From: Paenibacillus humicus NBRC 102415
Lineage (GTDB): Bacteria; Bacillota; Bacilli; Paenibacillales; Paenibacillaceae
Assembly: GCF_004000905.1 (NCBI RefSeq)
Contig: NZ_BIMD01000004.1
Coordinates: 112,447 to 176,446, forward strand
Reading direction: 5' to 3'
DNA length: 64,000 nt
Position 1 is the stretch's first letter, and every line of letters begins with the position of its first letter. The notes under the pieces were generated by a model. The model was not told the DNA's origin. It did no database searches and worked only from the letters and a program-made list of their open reading frames with translations. This document shows positions 51,026-63,348 of this stretch, one piece after another. Made by a program: the position numbers and the translations under genes.

Positions 51026-51972
51026 CTCCCTACGCCGGACAAATATTGAAGCTGAGGGTGGCGCGCGAAGTGTCGCCCTTCGGCTTTTTTCTAAGCCTTG
51101 GAGACGAAGAGGATACGGAAGTGCTGCTGCACTACAGCGAGACGAATGGACATAAGCCGAAGGAAGGGCAGGAGCTGGAAGTGTTCCTGTTCCACGATAC
51201 CGACGACCGACTGTCCGCCACGATGAAAAAGCCGCTGATCCGGCTCGGAGAGCTGAAGCGGCTGGCTGTCGCGGACATTCATCCGCGTCTCGGCTGCTTC
51301 CTCGAGATCGGTCTCGGACGGCAGCTGCTGCTGCCGCTCTCGGAGCTGCCGGAGCTCGTCGACCTCCGTCCGCTGCCGGGCGATGAGGTCTACGTGACGC
51401 TGTCGCATGACAAGAGCGGCCGCCTGCTCGGCAAGCTCGCGCGCGAGGATGATCTGGCGAAGCATGTATTCCCGGTACCGGCGACCTGGCGCAACGAATG
51501 GAAGGAAGGCTGGGTCAGCCGCACGCTGCAGATGGGCTCCTTCGTCGTCCTGGACGGCGACGTCATCGGATTTGGAGCGTACGGCATGATTCCGGCATCG
51601 GAGCGTCCGGAGCCGCTGCGCCTTGGACAGCGTGTCCGGGCCCGGGTAACCTTCGTCCGCGAGGACGGCCGCGCCAACCTGTCGATGGGCCAGCTCAAGC
51701 AGGTAGGACGTCTCGAGGACGCGGACCGCATCCTTGCGTTCATCAAAGAGCGTCCGGGGCAGGCGATGCCGTACTCCGACGAGACTCCTCCGGAGATCAT
51801 CAAGAACAAGTTCGGCATCAGCAAGGGGGCGTTCAAGCGCGCCGTCGGCAAGCTGATGCGCGAAGGGCTCGTCCGTCAGGAAGGCAACTGGACGAAGCTG
51901 ATCACGGAAGCCGAGAGCGGCGCCGCGGCGGAAGCCAAAGCTCCGGCAGAGGAAAACGGCGGAGCCGAATAG
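51022..51972 (+). CDS. cvfB: CvfB-type S1-domain RNA-binding protein
   Basis: Protein of 316 residues. Three to four S1-like beta-barrels are visible (residues of about 1-65, 70-130, 150-215: GQILKLRVAREVSPFGFFLS; VADIHPRLGCFLEIGLGR; GQRVRARVTFVREDGRANLS) and a C-terminal winged helix (KNKFGISKGAFKRAVGKLMR with QEGNWTKLI). It matches CvfB/YitL, an RNA-binding regulator described in staphylococci. Start ATG 51022 overlaps the rsfS stop. In Bacillus subtilis this gene is elsewhere, so its place between rsfS and yqeM is notable. Confidence 0.9.
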   Translation: MTPYAGQILKLRVAREVSPFGFFLSLGDEEDTEVLLHYSETNGHKPKEGQELEVFLFHDTDDRLSATMKKPLIRLGELKRLAVADIHPRLGCFLEIGLGRQLLLPLSELPELVDLRPLPGDEVYVTLSHDKSGRLLGKLAREDDLAKHVFPVPATWRNEWKEGWVSRTLQMGSFVVLDGDVIGFGAYGMIPASERPEPLRLGQRVRARVTFVREDGRANLSMGQLKQVGRLEDADRILAFIKERPGQAMPYSDETPPEIIKNKFGISKGAFKRAVGKLMREGLVRQEGNWTKLITEAESGAAAEAKAPAEENGGAE

Positions 51973-52213
51973 GTTTCGCTCGGAGACGGCAGCCTCGTCT
52001 GCAGGTTGAAATTTGCTGGTTGGATCAAGAGGCTGGGCTCGTCGATGCGGCCATGCGGTTCGTTCCGGCTCGACGGCGGGTCGATGAGCCGAGGGCAGGC
52101 GATGCCCCGCCATTCACCGGGCTGCGCCTGCAAGGCTTGAAGGCTTGATACGACTGATGCGCACTTAAGGAAGCGTCTGCCGTTGCAAATGTGTTTGCTT
52201 AGGAGGTTTTGCC

Positions 52214-52987
52214 ATGAGGGCTTACCGCCAATTCGCCGGCGTCTACGACCGGCTGATGGAAGATATGCCATATCCGGACTGGATCCGGTTCATGAGAGAG
52301 TGCTGGGAGCGGTACGGCGTGCCGGAAAGCATCGCCGACCTCGGCTGCGGCACCGGCAGCCTGTCGATTCCGCTCGCCAAGTCAGGCTTCCGCGTCTATG
52401 GAATCGACCTCTCCGCGGACATGCTGTCCATCGCCCGCAGCAAATGGGACGAGACGCCCCAGCAGGCGATCCGTTCCAATGCCGGTTCCGTCCGCTGGCT
52501 GCAGCAGGATATGCGGGACTGGGAGCTGCCGGATCCGGTGGACGCCGCGATCAGCTTCTGCGACTGCCTGAATTACCTGACGGAGGAAGAAGATATCGAA
52601 GCGGCCTTCAAGGCGACCTTCCGGGGGCTGAAGGACGGCGGCGTCTTCCTGTTCGACGTCCATGCGCCGTCTACGCTTCGGAGATACGCGGAGGAGCAGC
52701 CTTTCTTCCTCGATGAGCGGGATGTCGGCTACATCTGGACGTCCGAGCTGGAGGAAGACCGCATCGAGATCCGCCATCATCTGACGATATTCGCCAAGGA
52801 TGCGGGAGACCGCGACGGGCGCTTCATCCGCTTCGAGGAAACCCATCTGCAGCGAGCCTACGATCCCGACTGGATCGTCCGGGCTTTGAAGGCCGCCGGC
52901 TTCAGCCGGGTGGACCGGTATGGAGACTTCAAGCTGAGAGAGCCGGGGCCGGATTCGGAGCGGCTGTTTTTTGCGGCGGTGAAATAG
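52214..52987 (+). CDS. yqeM: Class I SAM-dependent methyltransferase YqeM
   Basis: Methyltransferase of 257 residues. SAM motif I is IADLGCGTGSLSIPLAKSG, motif II region YGIDLSADMLSIARSKW, and post-motif VDAAISFCDCLNYLTEEEDI. Substrate unknown. It keeps its usual place at the end of the yqeG cluster but is separated from cvfB by about 240 bases in which I see no gene. TTAGGAGG fixes the start. Confidence 0.92.
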   Translation: MRAYRQFAGVYDRLMEDMPYPDWIRFMRECWERYGVPESIADLGCGTGSLSIPLAKSGFRVYGIDLSADMLSIARSKWDETPQQAIRSNAGSVRWLQQDMRDWELPDPVDAAISFCDCLNYLTEEEDIEAAFKATFRGLKDGGVFLFDVHAPSTLRRYAEEQPFFLDERDVGYIWTSELEEDRIEIRHHLTIFAKDAGDRDGRFIRFEETHLQRAYDPDWIVRALKAAGFSRVDRYGDFKLREPGPDSERLFFAAVK

Positions 52988-52992
52988 ATTTC

Positions 52993-53036
52993 AAAAAGGC
53001 TGCTCACTCGACATGCGTCGAGAGAGCAGCCTTTTT
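52993..53036. terminator. Bidirectional terminator after yqeM
   Basis: AAAAAGGCTGCTC pairs with GAGCAGCCTTTTT, inner CTCGAC pairs with GTCGAG. Poly-T on both strands lets it also end the small peptide gene. Confidence 0.92.
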
Positions 53037-53054
53037 GACAGCCTAACTGGAAGT

Positions 53055-53186
53055 TTAATAATACTTCTCCAAACATGTAATAGGGGACGTATAGCAGTAT
53101 TGAGGAGCTGCAGCAGCAGAAGCTAGAGAAGCGAATGGAAGGGCCAGCAATGCTGTCAAACCAAGCATGAGAAACATTTTCTTCAA
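53055..53186 (-). CDS. Tiny secreted peptide (43 residues) with two cysteines
   Basis: A 43-codon gene not previously recognised by me in any family. It starts with TTG (53186) after a near-perfect ribosome site AAAAGGAGGTGA, 7 bases upstream. The product begins MKKMFLMLGLTALLALPFAS, a textbook signal peptide, followed by LASAAAA, a likely signal peptidase I site. The mature part is about 16-18 residues, APQYCYTSPITCLEKYY, rich in Tyr and with Cys31 and Cys38 that could form a disulfide ring. A TATAAT (53216-53221, minus strand) lies 30 bases upstream, and the strong terminator at 52993-53036 follows. It could be a signalling peptide, a small toxin or bacteriocin-like peptide; no immunity, export or receptor gene is adjacent. 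Confidence 0.75.
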   Translation of the reverse strand: MKKMFLMLGLTALLALPFASLASAAAAPQYCYTSPITCLEKYY

Positions 53187-53215
53187 CTTCGTCACCTCCT
53201 TTTACCATTTTTTTC

Positions 53216-53221
53216 ATTATA
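53216..53221 (-). promoter_or_regulatory. -10 box of the small peptide gene
   Basis: Minus-strand TATAAT. The -35 at 17 bases (TATCTT) is poor, and the spacer has a direct repeat CATCTA-CATCTA, so an activator may be needed. Confidence 0.5.
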
Positions 53222-53367
53222 GTAGATGTAGATGGAATAAGATAGAAGGATGTAATCTACATGTTAGTAGTATTTATTTTCAGATAGAGAAGGCTGTAAA
53301 GCCCCTCTTTTTCGGGGAACCTTACCTCTTCTTTGGATCAGCGGTGAAAACCCATCCTCTTGAAAAC

Positions 53368-53796
53368 CTATTTGACTTCAAATACATGGAACATCCCCGT
53401 CATGCCGGGAGCATGGTTCTTGAATCCAAACGATTCATAGAATGCTTCCTTGCCTTCCGCAGCGAACAGTCCCGTAAAAGCAATGCCGCTGTCCAGCTTG
53501 CTCCGTCGAACGTAGCCGAGCAGCTCTTCCACGATTCTTTTTCCGATTCCGCGGCTTTGATGCTCCGGGTGGACGGCGACATCCTGGATATAGAAATACA
53601 TGACGCCGTCGCCGACGATCCGGCCCATTCCGACGGCCTCGCCGTCCAGCTCGGCTACGACGGCATAACGAGATTGGGGAATGGAATTCCGGGCCATTTC
53701 GGCATCTGCATGTCCCCACCCCACGGCTTGCCAGAGGGAGACGAACTCCTCTACCGAAGGCTGACGCTCTTTTATGACGATGGATTTCGGATTCAT
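53368..53796 (-). CDS. GNAT-family N-acetyltransferase
   Basis: Acetyltransferase of 142 residues. The acetyl-CoA pyrophosphate loop is VAVHPEHQSRGIGKRIVEEL (Q/R-x-x-G-x-G/A form), preceded by the VGDGVMYFYIQD strand and followed by AFYESFGFKNHAPGMTGM. Substrate unknown. ATG 53796 is chosen because AAAGGTGG on the minus strand lies 8 bases from it; two upstream starts are inside or next to that site. Confidence 0.9.
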   Translation of the reverse strand: MNPKSIVIKERQPSVEEFVSLWQAVGWGHADAEMARNSIPQSRYAVVAELDGEAVGMGRIVGDGVMYFYIQDVAVHPEHQSRGIGKRIVEELLGYVRRSKLDSGIAFTGLFAAEGKEAFYESFGFKNHAPGMTGMFHVFEVK

Positions 53797-54298
53797 TTGC
53801 ATAACCACCTTTGGTTTATTCTCAGGCGGCCTGGGTATCCGCCCTCTATGAGAGGCTGCGGTTCTGCTCCATGATCTTCAACCCCTTTCGTTGAATTTCT
53901 GATCGAGACTGCTCATGAGCAGCCGATTGCCGTTTTTGCAAACCTCATTCCACGGGATGCCGTCCCTGCTAAAGCCGCATTTTCCGTTGTTATGGCGTGC
54001 TTCGTCGTCCGTTCCTTGACCTCGGCCGGAGCAAACGGCATTCCCAGCCCCTGATGAAAGGGTGGCGCTTACCCGCGGATCGGCGAGCCGTCGGTACCGA
54101 AGCTCCCAAACTGATTTCGACGACGGGATGCAGCAGGACTGATTTTCCAATGAGCGTGATAGACCCCTCTATTTTCGTTGAAGGCGCGGCATGGTATACT
54201 TTCCCGAATTAGAGAGATTCGTTGCCGATCGGGAAATTCCTTTTAAAAGGGAGCTGTCCGCATTGGGGCGATATGCAGACAATAGAGGGGGAAGAACG
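53797..54298. other. Intergenic region between two GNAT genes, no gene recognised
   Basis: About 500 bases. A 90-codon minus-strand frame and a 71-codon plus-strand frame are open but resemble nothing and lack ribosome sites, so they are not annotated. A TATACT box with a TGG extension (near 54193-54201) may be the -10 of the following gene. Confidence 0.4.
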
Positions 54299-54820
54299 AT
54301 GGGGAATGTTAGGCTGACGGTTCCGGATTTGCGGCTGGAAAAAGAATATAAGGACTTCTACGAGGAATGGGTCGAGAGCGGAGAAGACATGGTTCCCTGG
54401 GTCATCGCAAAGGAACCGGCGGATTTCGCCGGAATGGTGGAATGGCTGGAAAAAAACAGCGCCGGCATCGGACTTCCGGAGGGCTGGGTGCCGGATTCGA
54501 CCTTCTGGCTCGTCGATGAGACGGAACGCGTACTCGGAGCCGTCAATATCCGTCATAGCCTGACGCCGTTTCTCCTCTCCAGCGGCGGTCATATCGGCTA
54601 CGGCATCCGGCCTTCCGCGCGTCGCAAGGGCTATGCGACGAAGCTGCTGGAGCTGGCGCTGGAGAAGACGGCCGAGCTCGGCATCGCCAAGGTGCTGGTC
54701 GTCTGCGACCGCTCCAACGAGGCTTCCGCGCGGACGATTTTGAACAACGGCGGAATCGAGGATGCTCCGCATACCGAGGAGAACGGGAATGTCGTCCGGA
54801 GATTCTGGATCGGCGGCTAG
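54299..54820 (+). CDS. GNAT-family N-acetyltransferase
   Basis: Acetyltransferase of 173 residues resembling the branch of uncharacterised GNAT proteins beginning VRLTVPDLRLEKEYKDFYEE. The core is LGAVNIRHSLTPFLLSSGGH, IGYGIRPSARRKGYATKLLE (acetyl-CoA loop RRKGYA) and VLVVCDRSNEASARTILNNG. The start ATG 54299 follows AGAGGGGGAAG; the frame upstream has no support. Substrate unknown. Confidence 0.9.
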   Translation: MGNVRLTVPDLRLEKEYKDFYEEWVESGEDMVPWVIAKEPADFAGMVEWLEKNSAGIGLPEGWVPDSTFWLVDETERVLGAVNIRHSLTPFLLSSGGHIGYGIRPSARRKGYATKLLELALEKTAELGIAKVLVVCDRSNEASARTILNNGGIEDAPHTEENGNVVRRFWIGG

Positions 54821-54906
54821 CTTCGTTCTGCGTGGACTTGTTTCTCGGCTAATAGATTGATACAGGAGAACGCGATCGATAATGAAGAAGGCGGCTGATC
54901 AAGCAG

Positions 54907-55602
54907 ATGAAGATGCGGATGAAGATGTCGATGAAGAGGAGAAGAAACCTTCTCCTTTTGCTTGGTTTGGCTGTTCTGCTTGTTTGGAGCTGGAGCGTTT
55001 TCGGGCGCGAAGCCGACAGCATGCCGGGCAGGACGGAGGTCATCCGCTCCGATCAGGGAAGCGGGATCGAGCTCCCATTGGATGAGCTGCCGCCGCTGCG
55101 GGCTTATCTGGAGGGCGAAGGCGCCGCAGAAGAGGAGCTTGAACGAACGGCCTTCTCCGAGATCGAGACGGGAGAGACCGACCGGCTGGGAGTGGTGAAG
55201 TACGGCTGCGGCAATAAATCCTGCTCCCTGCTGCTCGTCCGAAGCGGGGACTCCGGCACTTCCAGCATCGAGCTGCCGAGAGGGCTCTACGTAGACAGCC
55301 GCGTTGATCGAGGACGCATCCTGCTTCGTCTTGCCTATCCCGAGGGAAATCGTGTCGTACGCCATCTGATCCTTCCCATCGATTATCGAACGATGACGAT
55401 GCTTTCTTACGGCGACGAAGGCGATCAGAGGCAGCTCCTTTCGTCCCCTGCATGGCCGGTCATGGACTATGGTTGGGACGGGACGGACCGCATTTGGATT
55501 GAAACGGCAGCCGCAGATATCGGGGATTATGAAGAACTGGAGCAATGGTTTGCGAACGAGAATCGAGAACTCCGGATTCGGAAGCTCCATTTGCATTTCT
55601 GA
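54907..55602 (+). CDS. Exported protein of unknown function
   Basis: Protein of 231 residues that I do not recognise. A highly basic N-terminus (MKMRMKMSMKRRR) precedes one hydrophobic segment (NLLLLLGLAVLLVWSWSVFG), so it is anchored or exported. The rest is beta-rich, with two Cys close together (VVKYGCGNKSCSLLLVRS) that may pair or bind metal, and a Pro-rich patch (ELPLDELPPLRAYLEGEG). There are four in-frame ATG codons in the first ten positions and no strong ribosome site, so the exact start is uncertain. Neighbours give no hint of function. Confidence 0.7.
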   Translation: MKMRMKMSMKRRRNLLLLLGLAVLLVWSWSVFGREADSMPGRTEVIRSDQGSGIELPLDELPPLRAYLEGEGAAEEELERTAFSEIETGETDRLGVVKYGCGNKSCSLLLVRSGDSGTSSIELPRGLYVDSRVDRGRILLRLAYPEGNRVVRHLILPIDYRTMTMLSYGDEGDQRQLLSSPAWPVMDYGWDGTDRIWIETAAADIGDYEELEQWFANENRELRIRKLHLHF

Positions 55603-55625
55603 AGCCTGCCGCTTCTGAAAGGTCC

Positions 55626-55660
55626 AAAAAGCCGGCATTCCCAGGGAATGCCGGCTAATC
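55626..55660 (-). terminator. Terminator of the SDR gene
   Basis: GCCGGCATTCCC and GGGAATGCCGGC form a 12-bp stem; the T run lies on the minus-strand side (AAAAA at 55626-55630). Confidence 0.85.
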
Positions 55661-55677
55661 TTAAAGCAATCAAGCAA

Positions 55678-56400
55678 TCAAGGATTGGTCGTCCAAATGC
55701 CTGCGGTCTTGATGAACACGCGGTCCGGAAGCTTGAGCGTGGCGACGATCAGCTCGGCGACATCCTCCGGCTGCAGGATGTTGTTATCGCTGTCGTTGCC
55801 CTTGAGCAGGCCGTTTGCGGAAGCGAGCGGTGTATTGACCGTGCTTGGCGTCAGCGCCGTGACGCGGATGTTCGACTTGCGGACCTCCTGCATGAGCGCC
55901 TCGGTGAAGCCCATGACGGCGAACTTGGAGGCGTTGTAGGCGGAGCCGGTCGCGAAGCCGCGCTCGCCCGCCGTGGAGGCGATGTTGAGAATGGCGCCGC
56001 TTTTGCGCTCCAGCATGGAAGGAAGCACGGCATGGGTGACGTAATAGGTTCCGAACAGATTGATGCGGACGATCCGCTCCCATTCGGCCGGATCCATTTC
56101 GGCTACCGTGCCGAAGGTGGCGACTCCGGCGTTGTTGATCAGGACGTCGACGCTGCCCAGCTCTTTGGCGAGGCCCTTGGCGGCATCGGCCGCCTCGGCC
56201 GCGTCGGAGATGTCGGCGACGGCGTAGTGGACGCTGATGCCGTACTGGGAGGTCAGCTCCTTTGCCAGCGATGCCAGCTCGGACTCGGTGCGCGATATCA
56301 GGCCCAGATGGACGCCTTCCTTAGCCAGAGCGATCGCGGAAGCTCGACCGATGCCTTTGCCGGCGCCGGTGATGAGAGCCGTTTTATTTTTCAATTCCAA
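55678..56400 (-). CDS. Short-chain dehydrogenase/reductase (3-ketoacyl-ACP reductase-like)
   Basis: NAD(P)-dependent reductase of 240 residues. Cofactor motif ALITGAGKGIGRASAIAL, NNAG motif VLINNAGVATFG, catalytic Ser in LNIASTAGERG and Tyr/Lys in GSAYNASKFAVMGF. It is FabG-like, but at a lone locus, so a role outside fatty acid synthesis is possible. I chose TTG 56400 because AGGAGAG lies 8 bases upstream on the minus strand and the protein then begins MELKNKTALITGAGKG; the ATG at 56436 would add 12 residues and has no ribosome site. Confidence 0.92.
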   Translation of the reverse strand: MELKNKTALITGAGKGIGRASAIALAKEGVHLGLISRTESELASLAKELTSQYGISVHYAVADISDAAEAADAAKGLAKELGSVDVLINNAGVATFGTVAEMDPAEWERIVRINLFGTYYVTHAVLPSMLERKSGAILNIASTAGERGFATGSAYNASKFAVMGFTEALMQEVRKSNIRVTALTPSTVNTPLASANGLLKGNDSDNNILQPEDVAELIVATLKLPDRVFIKTAGIWTTNP

Positions 56401-56446
56401 TGGAATCTCTCCTGTCGATGTAGAATGGACTTGCACAGCATTTTAT

Positions 56447-56475
56447 ATTATATAGGAAGGCTGGAAGAGGAACAA
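56447..56475 (-). promoter_or_regulatory. Sigma-A promoter of the SDR gene
   Basis: Minus-strand TTGTTC (56475-56470), 17-base spacer, TATAAT (56452-56447). Confidence 0.75.
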
Positions 56476-56537
56476 ATGAAGAACTCATGAGCGAGCGCCA
56501 TGATGCGCCGCAGGATTCGACAGCCGTCGACGGCTTC

Positions 56538-56566
56538 TTGACTCCCTGTCTGCAATCCACTATAAT
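56538..56566 (+). promoter_or_regulatory. Sigma-A promoter of the leuS T-box transcript
   Basis: TTGACT (56538-56543), 17-base spacer, TATAAT (56561-56566). It lies at the right distance upstream of the T-box leader. Confidence 0.85.
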
Positions 56567-56589
56567 CGGACTTAAATTAGCCATATTGG

Positions 56590-56853
56590 CGTTGAAGAGG
56601 AGCAGTAAGCCGCATCGCGTGGACTTAGAGAGCCGGCATCAGTTGGTGCAAGCCGGACCCGCAGCGTGCCGAATCTCGCCTCGGAGCCGCAAGGTCAATT
56701 CCGGATTCGGAGCAGCCTTGCCGCATGGTCCGCGTTAAGGACTTCATGAGTGGGTGTCCGCGGCAAAGCATGCCGGGCGCCAACTAGGGTGGTACCACGG
56801 GAATTCAAACCTCTCGTCCCTAGCGATTAATCGCTGGGACGGGAGGTTTTTTG
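56590..56853 (+). ncRNA. Leucine T-box leader of leuS
   Basis: tRNA-sensing leader. Stem I carries AGTA (near 56609), the GGCATCAGTTGGTGCAAGCC region, and the specifier segment GAATCTCGCC, where CTC at 56675-56677 is a leucine codon. The T-box AGGGTGGTACCACGG is at 56786-56800, with TGG complementary to the tRNA acceptor end. The terminator is CCTCTCGTCCC...GCGATTAATCGC...GGGACGGGAGG followed by TTTTTT (56808-56853). Uncharged leucyl-tRNA would stabilise the antiterminator and switch leuS on. Confidence 0.95.
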
Positions 56854-56892
56854 CGTTTGCGCCCCCGCGACAATGAACAGGAGGCATAGGCC

Positions 56893-59334
<2,442 letters not shown>

Positions 59335-59413
59335 AGTGATTCCGATGGCGGCCGACCCCCTTGATGAAGAGGAGGAAAGGCCGCCGGAGGCTCTTTCTGA
59401 GGAAAGCATCCCG

Positions 59414-59477
59414 GAAGAGGTGAACGGACCCTGGAGGTTTCGCATGCGCGAATTTCTCAGGGACCGTTCACCTCTTC
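59414..59477. repeat. Long inverted repeat at the leuS/comER convergence
   Basis: Two 20-base arms (59414-59433 and 59458-59477) with one mismatch, separated by 24 bases that hold a further small palindrome (TTCGC-ATGC-GCGAA). The right arm is the last codons of comER (EEVNGP); the left arm is an inverted copy of it in intergenic DNA. No T run follows on either strand. Confidence 0.85.
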
Positions 59478-60296
59478 GCCGTATAGGGAAGCTTCGACCT
59501 TTTCGAGATCCTCGCGGAATTTGTCATGGGTGATGGTGATCAGCTTCTGGAACATGCCGTCCGTCTCCTGCCTGAGCAGCTGCAAGCCTTGCTGGGTAAT
59601 GCCGCCCGGCACCGAGACGCGGCGGATCAACTCATCGGGCGTCATGCCTCCTTCGGTCAGCAGCTTGCCTGTGCCGAGCAGCATGGCGCTGGAGATGGCG
59701 ACCGCCTCGTCGGGATCGATGCCGGTCATCTCGACGGCGGCGTCGATCAGGCGCTGGAGCAGGAAGGAGATGAAAGCCGGACCGCAGCTGGACAGGTCGG
59801 AGACAATCCGGGTGTACTGCTCGTCGATGAGCAAGGGCTCGCTTATGCGCGACAGGATGCCTTCGAGGTAGCAGCAGTCAGCGACGGTCATGCGGCTGCC
59901 GAACATGCAGAGCGAGGCGCCGCTCAGCACTCCGTTCGTAATGCTGGGGATGATTTTGGCGATGCGGCAGGGAAGCTGGTCCTCCAGATGGCTGATGAGC
60001 ACGGCGCTGGTGATGGACACGACGACCTGGTCGCTCCGGACGGACGGCTGGATTTCCTGCAGAACGGATTTGAATTCCGAGGGCTTGACGCACAAAAAAA
60101 GGCAGTCGCTCCTCTGTGCGGCTTCGCGGCTTGATGGAGCGGCCGTAATGCCGGGATGCTGCGCGGCAAGACGTTCGGCCTTATGGAAAGTCCGGTTGGC
60201 GACGATGACATCGGATGCTTCGACAGCGCCCGACCGGATGAATGAATCCACCAGCAGGCTGCCCATGCTGCCCGTGCCGATAAATCCGATTTTCAT
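59457..60296 (-). CDS. comER: ComER, pyrroline-5-carboxylate reductase-like protein
   Basis: Protein of 279 residues similar to ProC. The NADP motif is [18 protein letters not shown], the substrate region [19 protein letters not shown] and [10 protein letters not shown] are present, as is [16 protein letters not shown]. In Bacillus, comER lies divergent from comEA as it does here. The start ATG 60296 follows AAGGAGGG on the minus strand; the longer frame has no support. The role in competence or sporulation is poorly understood. Its last codons form one arm of the inverted repeat at 59414-59477. Confidence 0.92.
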   Translation of the reverse strand: MKIGFIGTGSMGSLLVDSFIRSGAVEASDVIVANRTFHKAERLAAQHPGITAAPSSREAAQRSDCLFLCVKPSEFKSVLQEIQPSVRSDQVVVSITSAVLISHLEDQLPCRIAKIIPSITNGVLSGASLCMFGSRMTVADCCYLEGILSRISEPLLIDEQYTRIVSDLSSCGPAFISFLLQRLIDAAVEMTGIDPDEAVAISSAMLLGTGKLLTEGGMTPDELIRRVSVPGGITQQGLQLLRQETDGMFQKLITITHDKFREDLEKVEASLYGEEVNGP

Positions 60297-60375
60297 GGGA
60301 TCCCTCCTTGCGAGCTGGGACGCCGGTTCCAGGCCGAAGCCCGGAAATGGACGTCCCGCATGGGATACAATGCAT

Positions 60376-60394
60376 GGGCCTGCCGTGCAGGCCC
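60376..60394. promoter_or_regulatory. Palindrome in the comER-comEA divergent region
   Basis: Perfect inverted repeat GGGCCTGC-CGT-GCAGGCCC, flanked by GATAC and GTAT. There is no T run, so an operator or a 5' hairpin is more likely than a terminator. I saw no ComK-type AT boxes nearby. Confidence 0.45.
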
Positions 60395-60540
60395 GTATAT
60401 CCCTTCTGACCATCCGATCCCGGAAGGCATTCCTTGCCAGGGCGGAAGGCGGATTGTTAGTACTCTATGCAGGACGGCTCGGCAAACATGTCGAGGAAAG
60501 GAAAACCTTCACGAATCAATGCCTGAAGGCAGGGAGGAGC

Positions 60541-62635
<2,095 letters not shown>

Positions 62636-62703
62636 TCGTATAGAGATCGTCCAGGGCCCATGATTGTTGCGGATGCGGATTGTCACATGCCCGCATCATC
62701 CGA

Positions 62704-62733
62704 TTGTCGCTTTCCCGCTGCATTCGCTATAAT
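62704..62733 (+). promoter_or_regulatory. Promoter of comEB
   Basis: TTGTCG (62704-62709), 18-base spacer, TATAAT (62728-62733), 38 bases before the start. It shows that comEB has its own promoter after the metY insertion. Confidence 0.65.
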
Positions 62734-62771
62734 GGAATTCAACAGGAACCGACAGGAAGGAGCTGCTCCGC

Positions 62772-63311
62772 ATGCCGACTACATCCGCCGTCCAGCAGGA
62801 TGCCGCAAGAAAAGACTGGGACACCTATTTCATGGACATCGCCTATATGGTATCGACCCGATCACGCTGCCTCAGGCGGCACGTGGGAGCGCTGCTCGTC
62901 CAGGGCAAGAAGCTTCTGGGGACAGCTTACAACGGAGCTCCGATGGGCGTCGCCGACTGCTCCGAGGCCGGCTGCATGATCGTCGAGGAATGGGAGCAGC
63001 GGATTACGGACGGCAAGGCCGATATGGTCAAGAAGCAGCGCTGCATCCGTACCATCCATGCCGAGCAGAACCTGCTTCTGTTCACCGACCGGAGCGACCG
63101 GGAAGGCTCGACGGTTTATGTGACCGACCAGCCTTGCTGGACTTGCGCCAACATGCTGGCGAACAGCGGCATTTCCGAGATCGTCTATCACCGGGCTTAT
63201 CCGAAGGACTCGGAGAAAGTCAGAACGCTGATGGAGCAGAAGGGAATCGGCTTCCGGCAGCTGGAAGGCTATGAGGCTCCGCCGCAGGCAGGCCTTGCCG
63301 TTACGGATTAG
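62772..63311 (+). CDS. comEB: ComEB / dCMP deaminase
   Basis: Zinc-dependent deaminase of 179 residues, converting dCMP to dUMP. The zinc site is TIHAEQNLLLF (His and catalytic Glu) and DQPCWTCANMLANSG (two Cys). The N-terminal FMDIAYMVSTRSRCLRRHVG and YNGAPMGVADCSEAGCMI match the family. AAGGAG precedes the ATG. A T7 run at 63322-63328 follows the stop, with only a weak possible stem before it. Confidence 0.95.
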   Translation: MPTTSAVQQDAARKDWDTYFMDIAYMVSTRSRCLRRHVGALLVQGKKLLGTAYNGAPMGVADCSEAGCMIVEEWEQRITDGKADMVKKQRCIRTIHAEQNLLLFTDRSDREGSTVYVTDQPCWTCANMLANSGISEIVYHRAYPKDSEKVRTLMEQKGIGFRQLEGYEAPPQAGLAVTD

Positions 63312-63348
63312 CGGACAGCGGTTTTTTTATGTGGCTGAGGCCGAAATT

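Noticed and set aside
54060..54078. GGGTGGCGCTTACCCGCGG, resembling a T-box core
   Set aside because: The T-box consensus TGGNACCGCG is not matched, and there is no stem I, terminator or synthetase gene next to it.
53878..54150. 90-codon minus-strand frame between the GNAT genes
   Set aside because: No ribosome site and no recognisable domain; could be a gene remnant but this cannot be supported.
59336..59533. 65-codon plus-strand frame after leuS
   Set aside because: Its conserved-looking part (EEVNGP) is only the inverted copy of the comER end.
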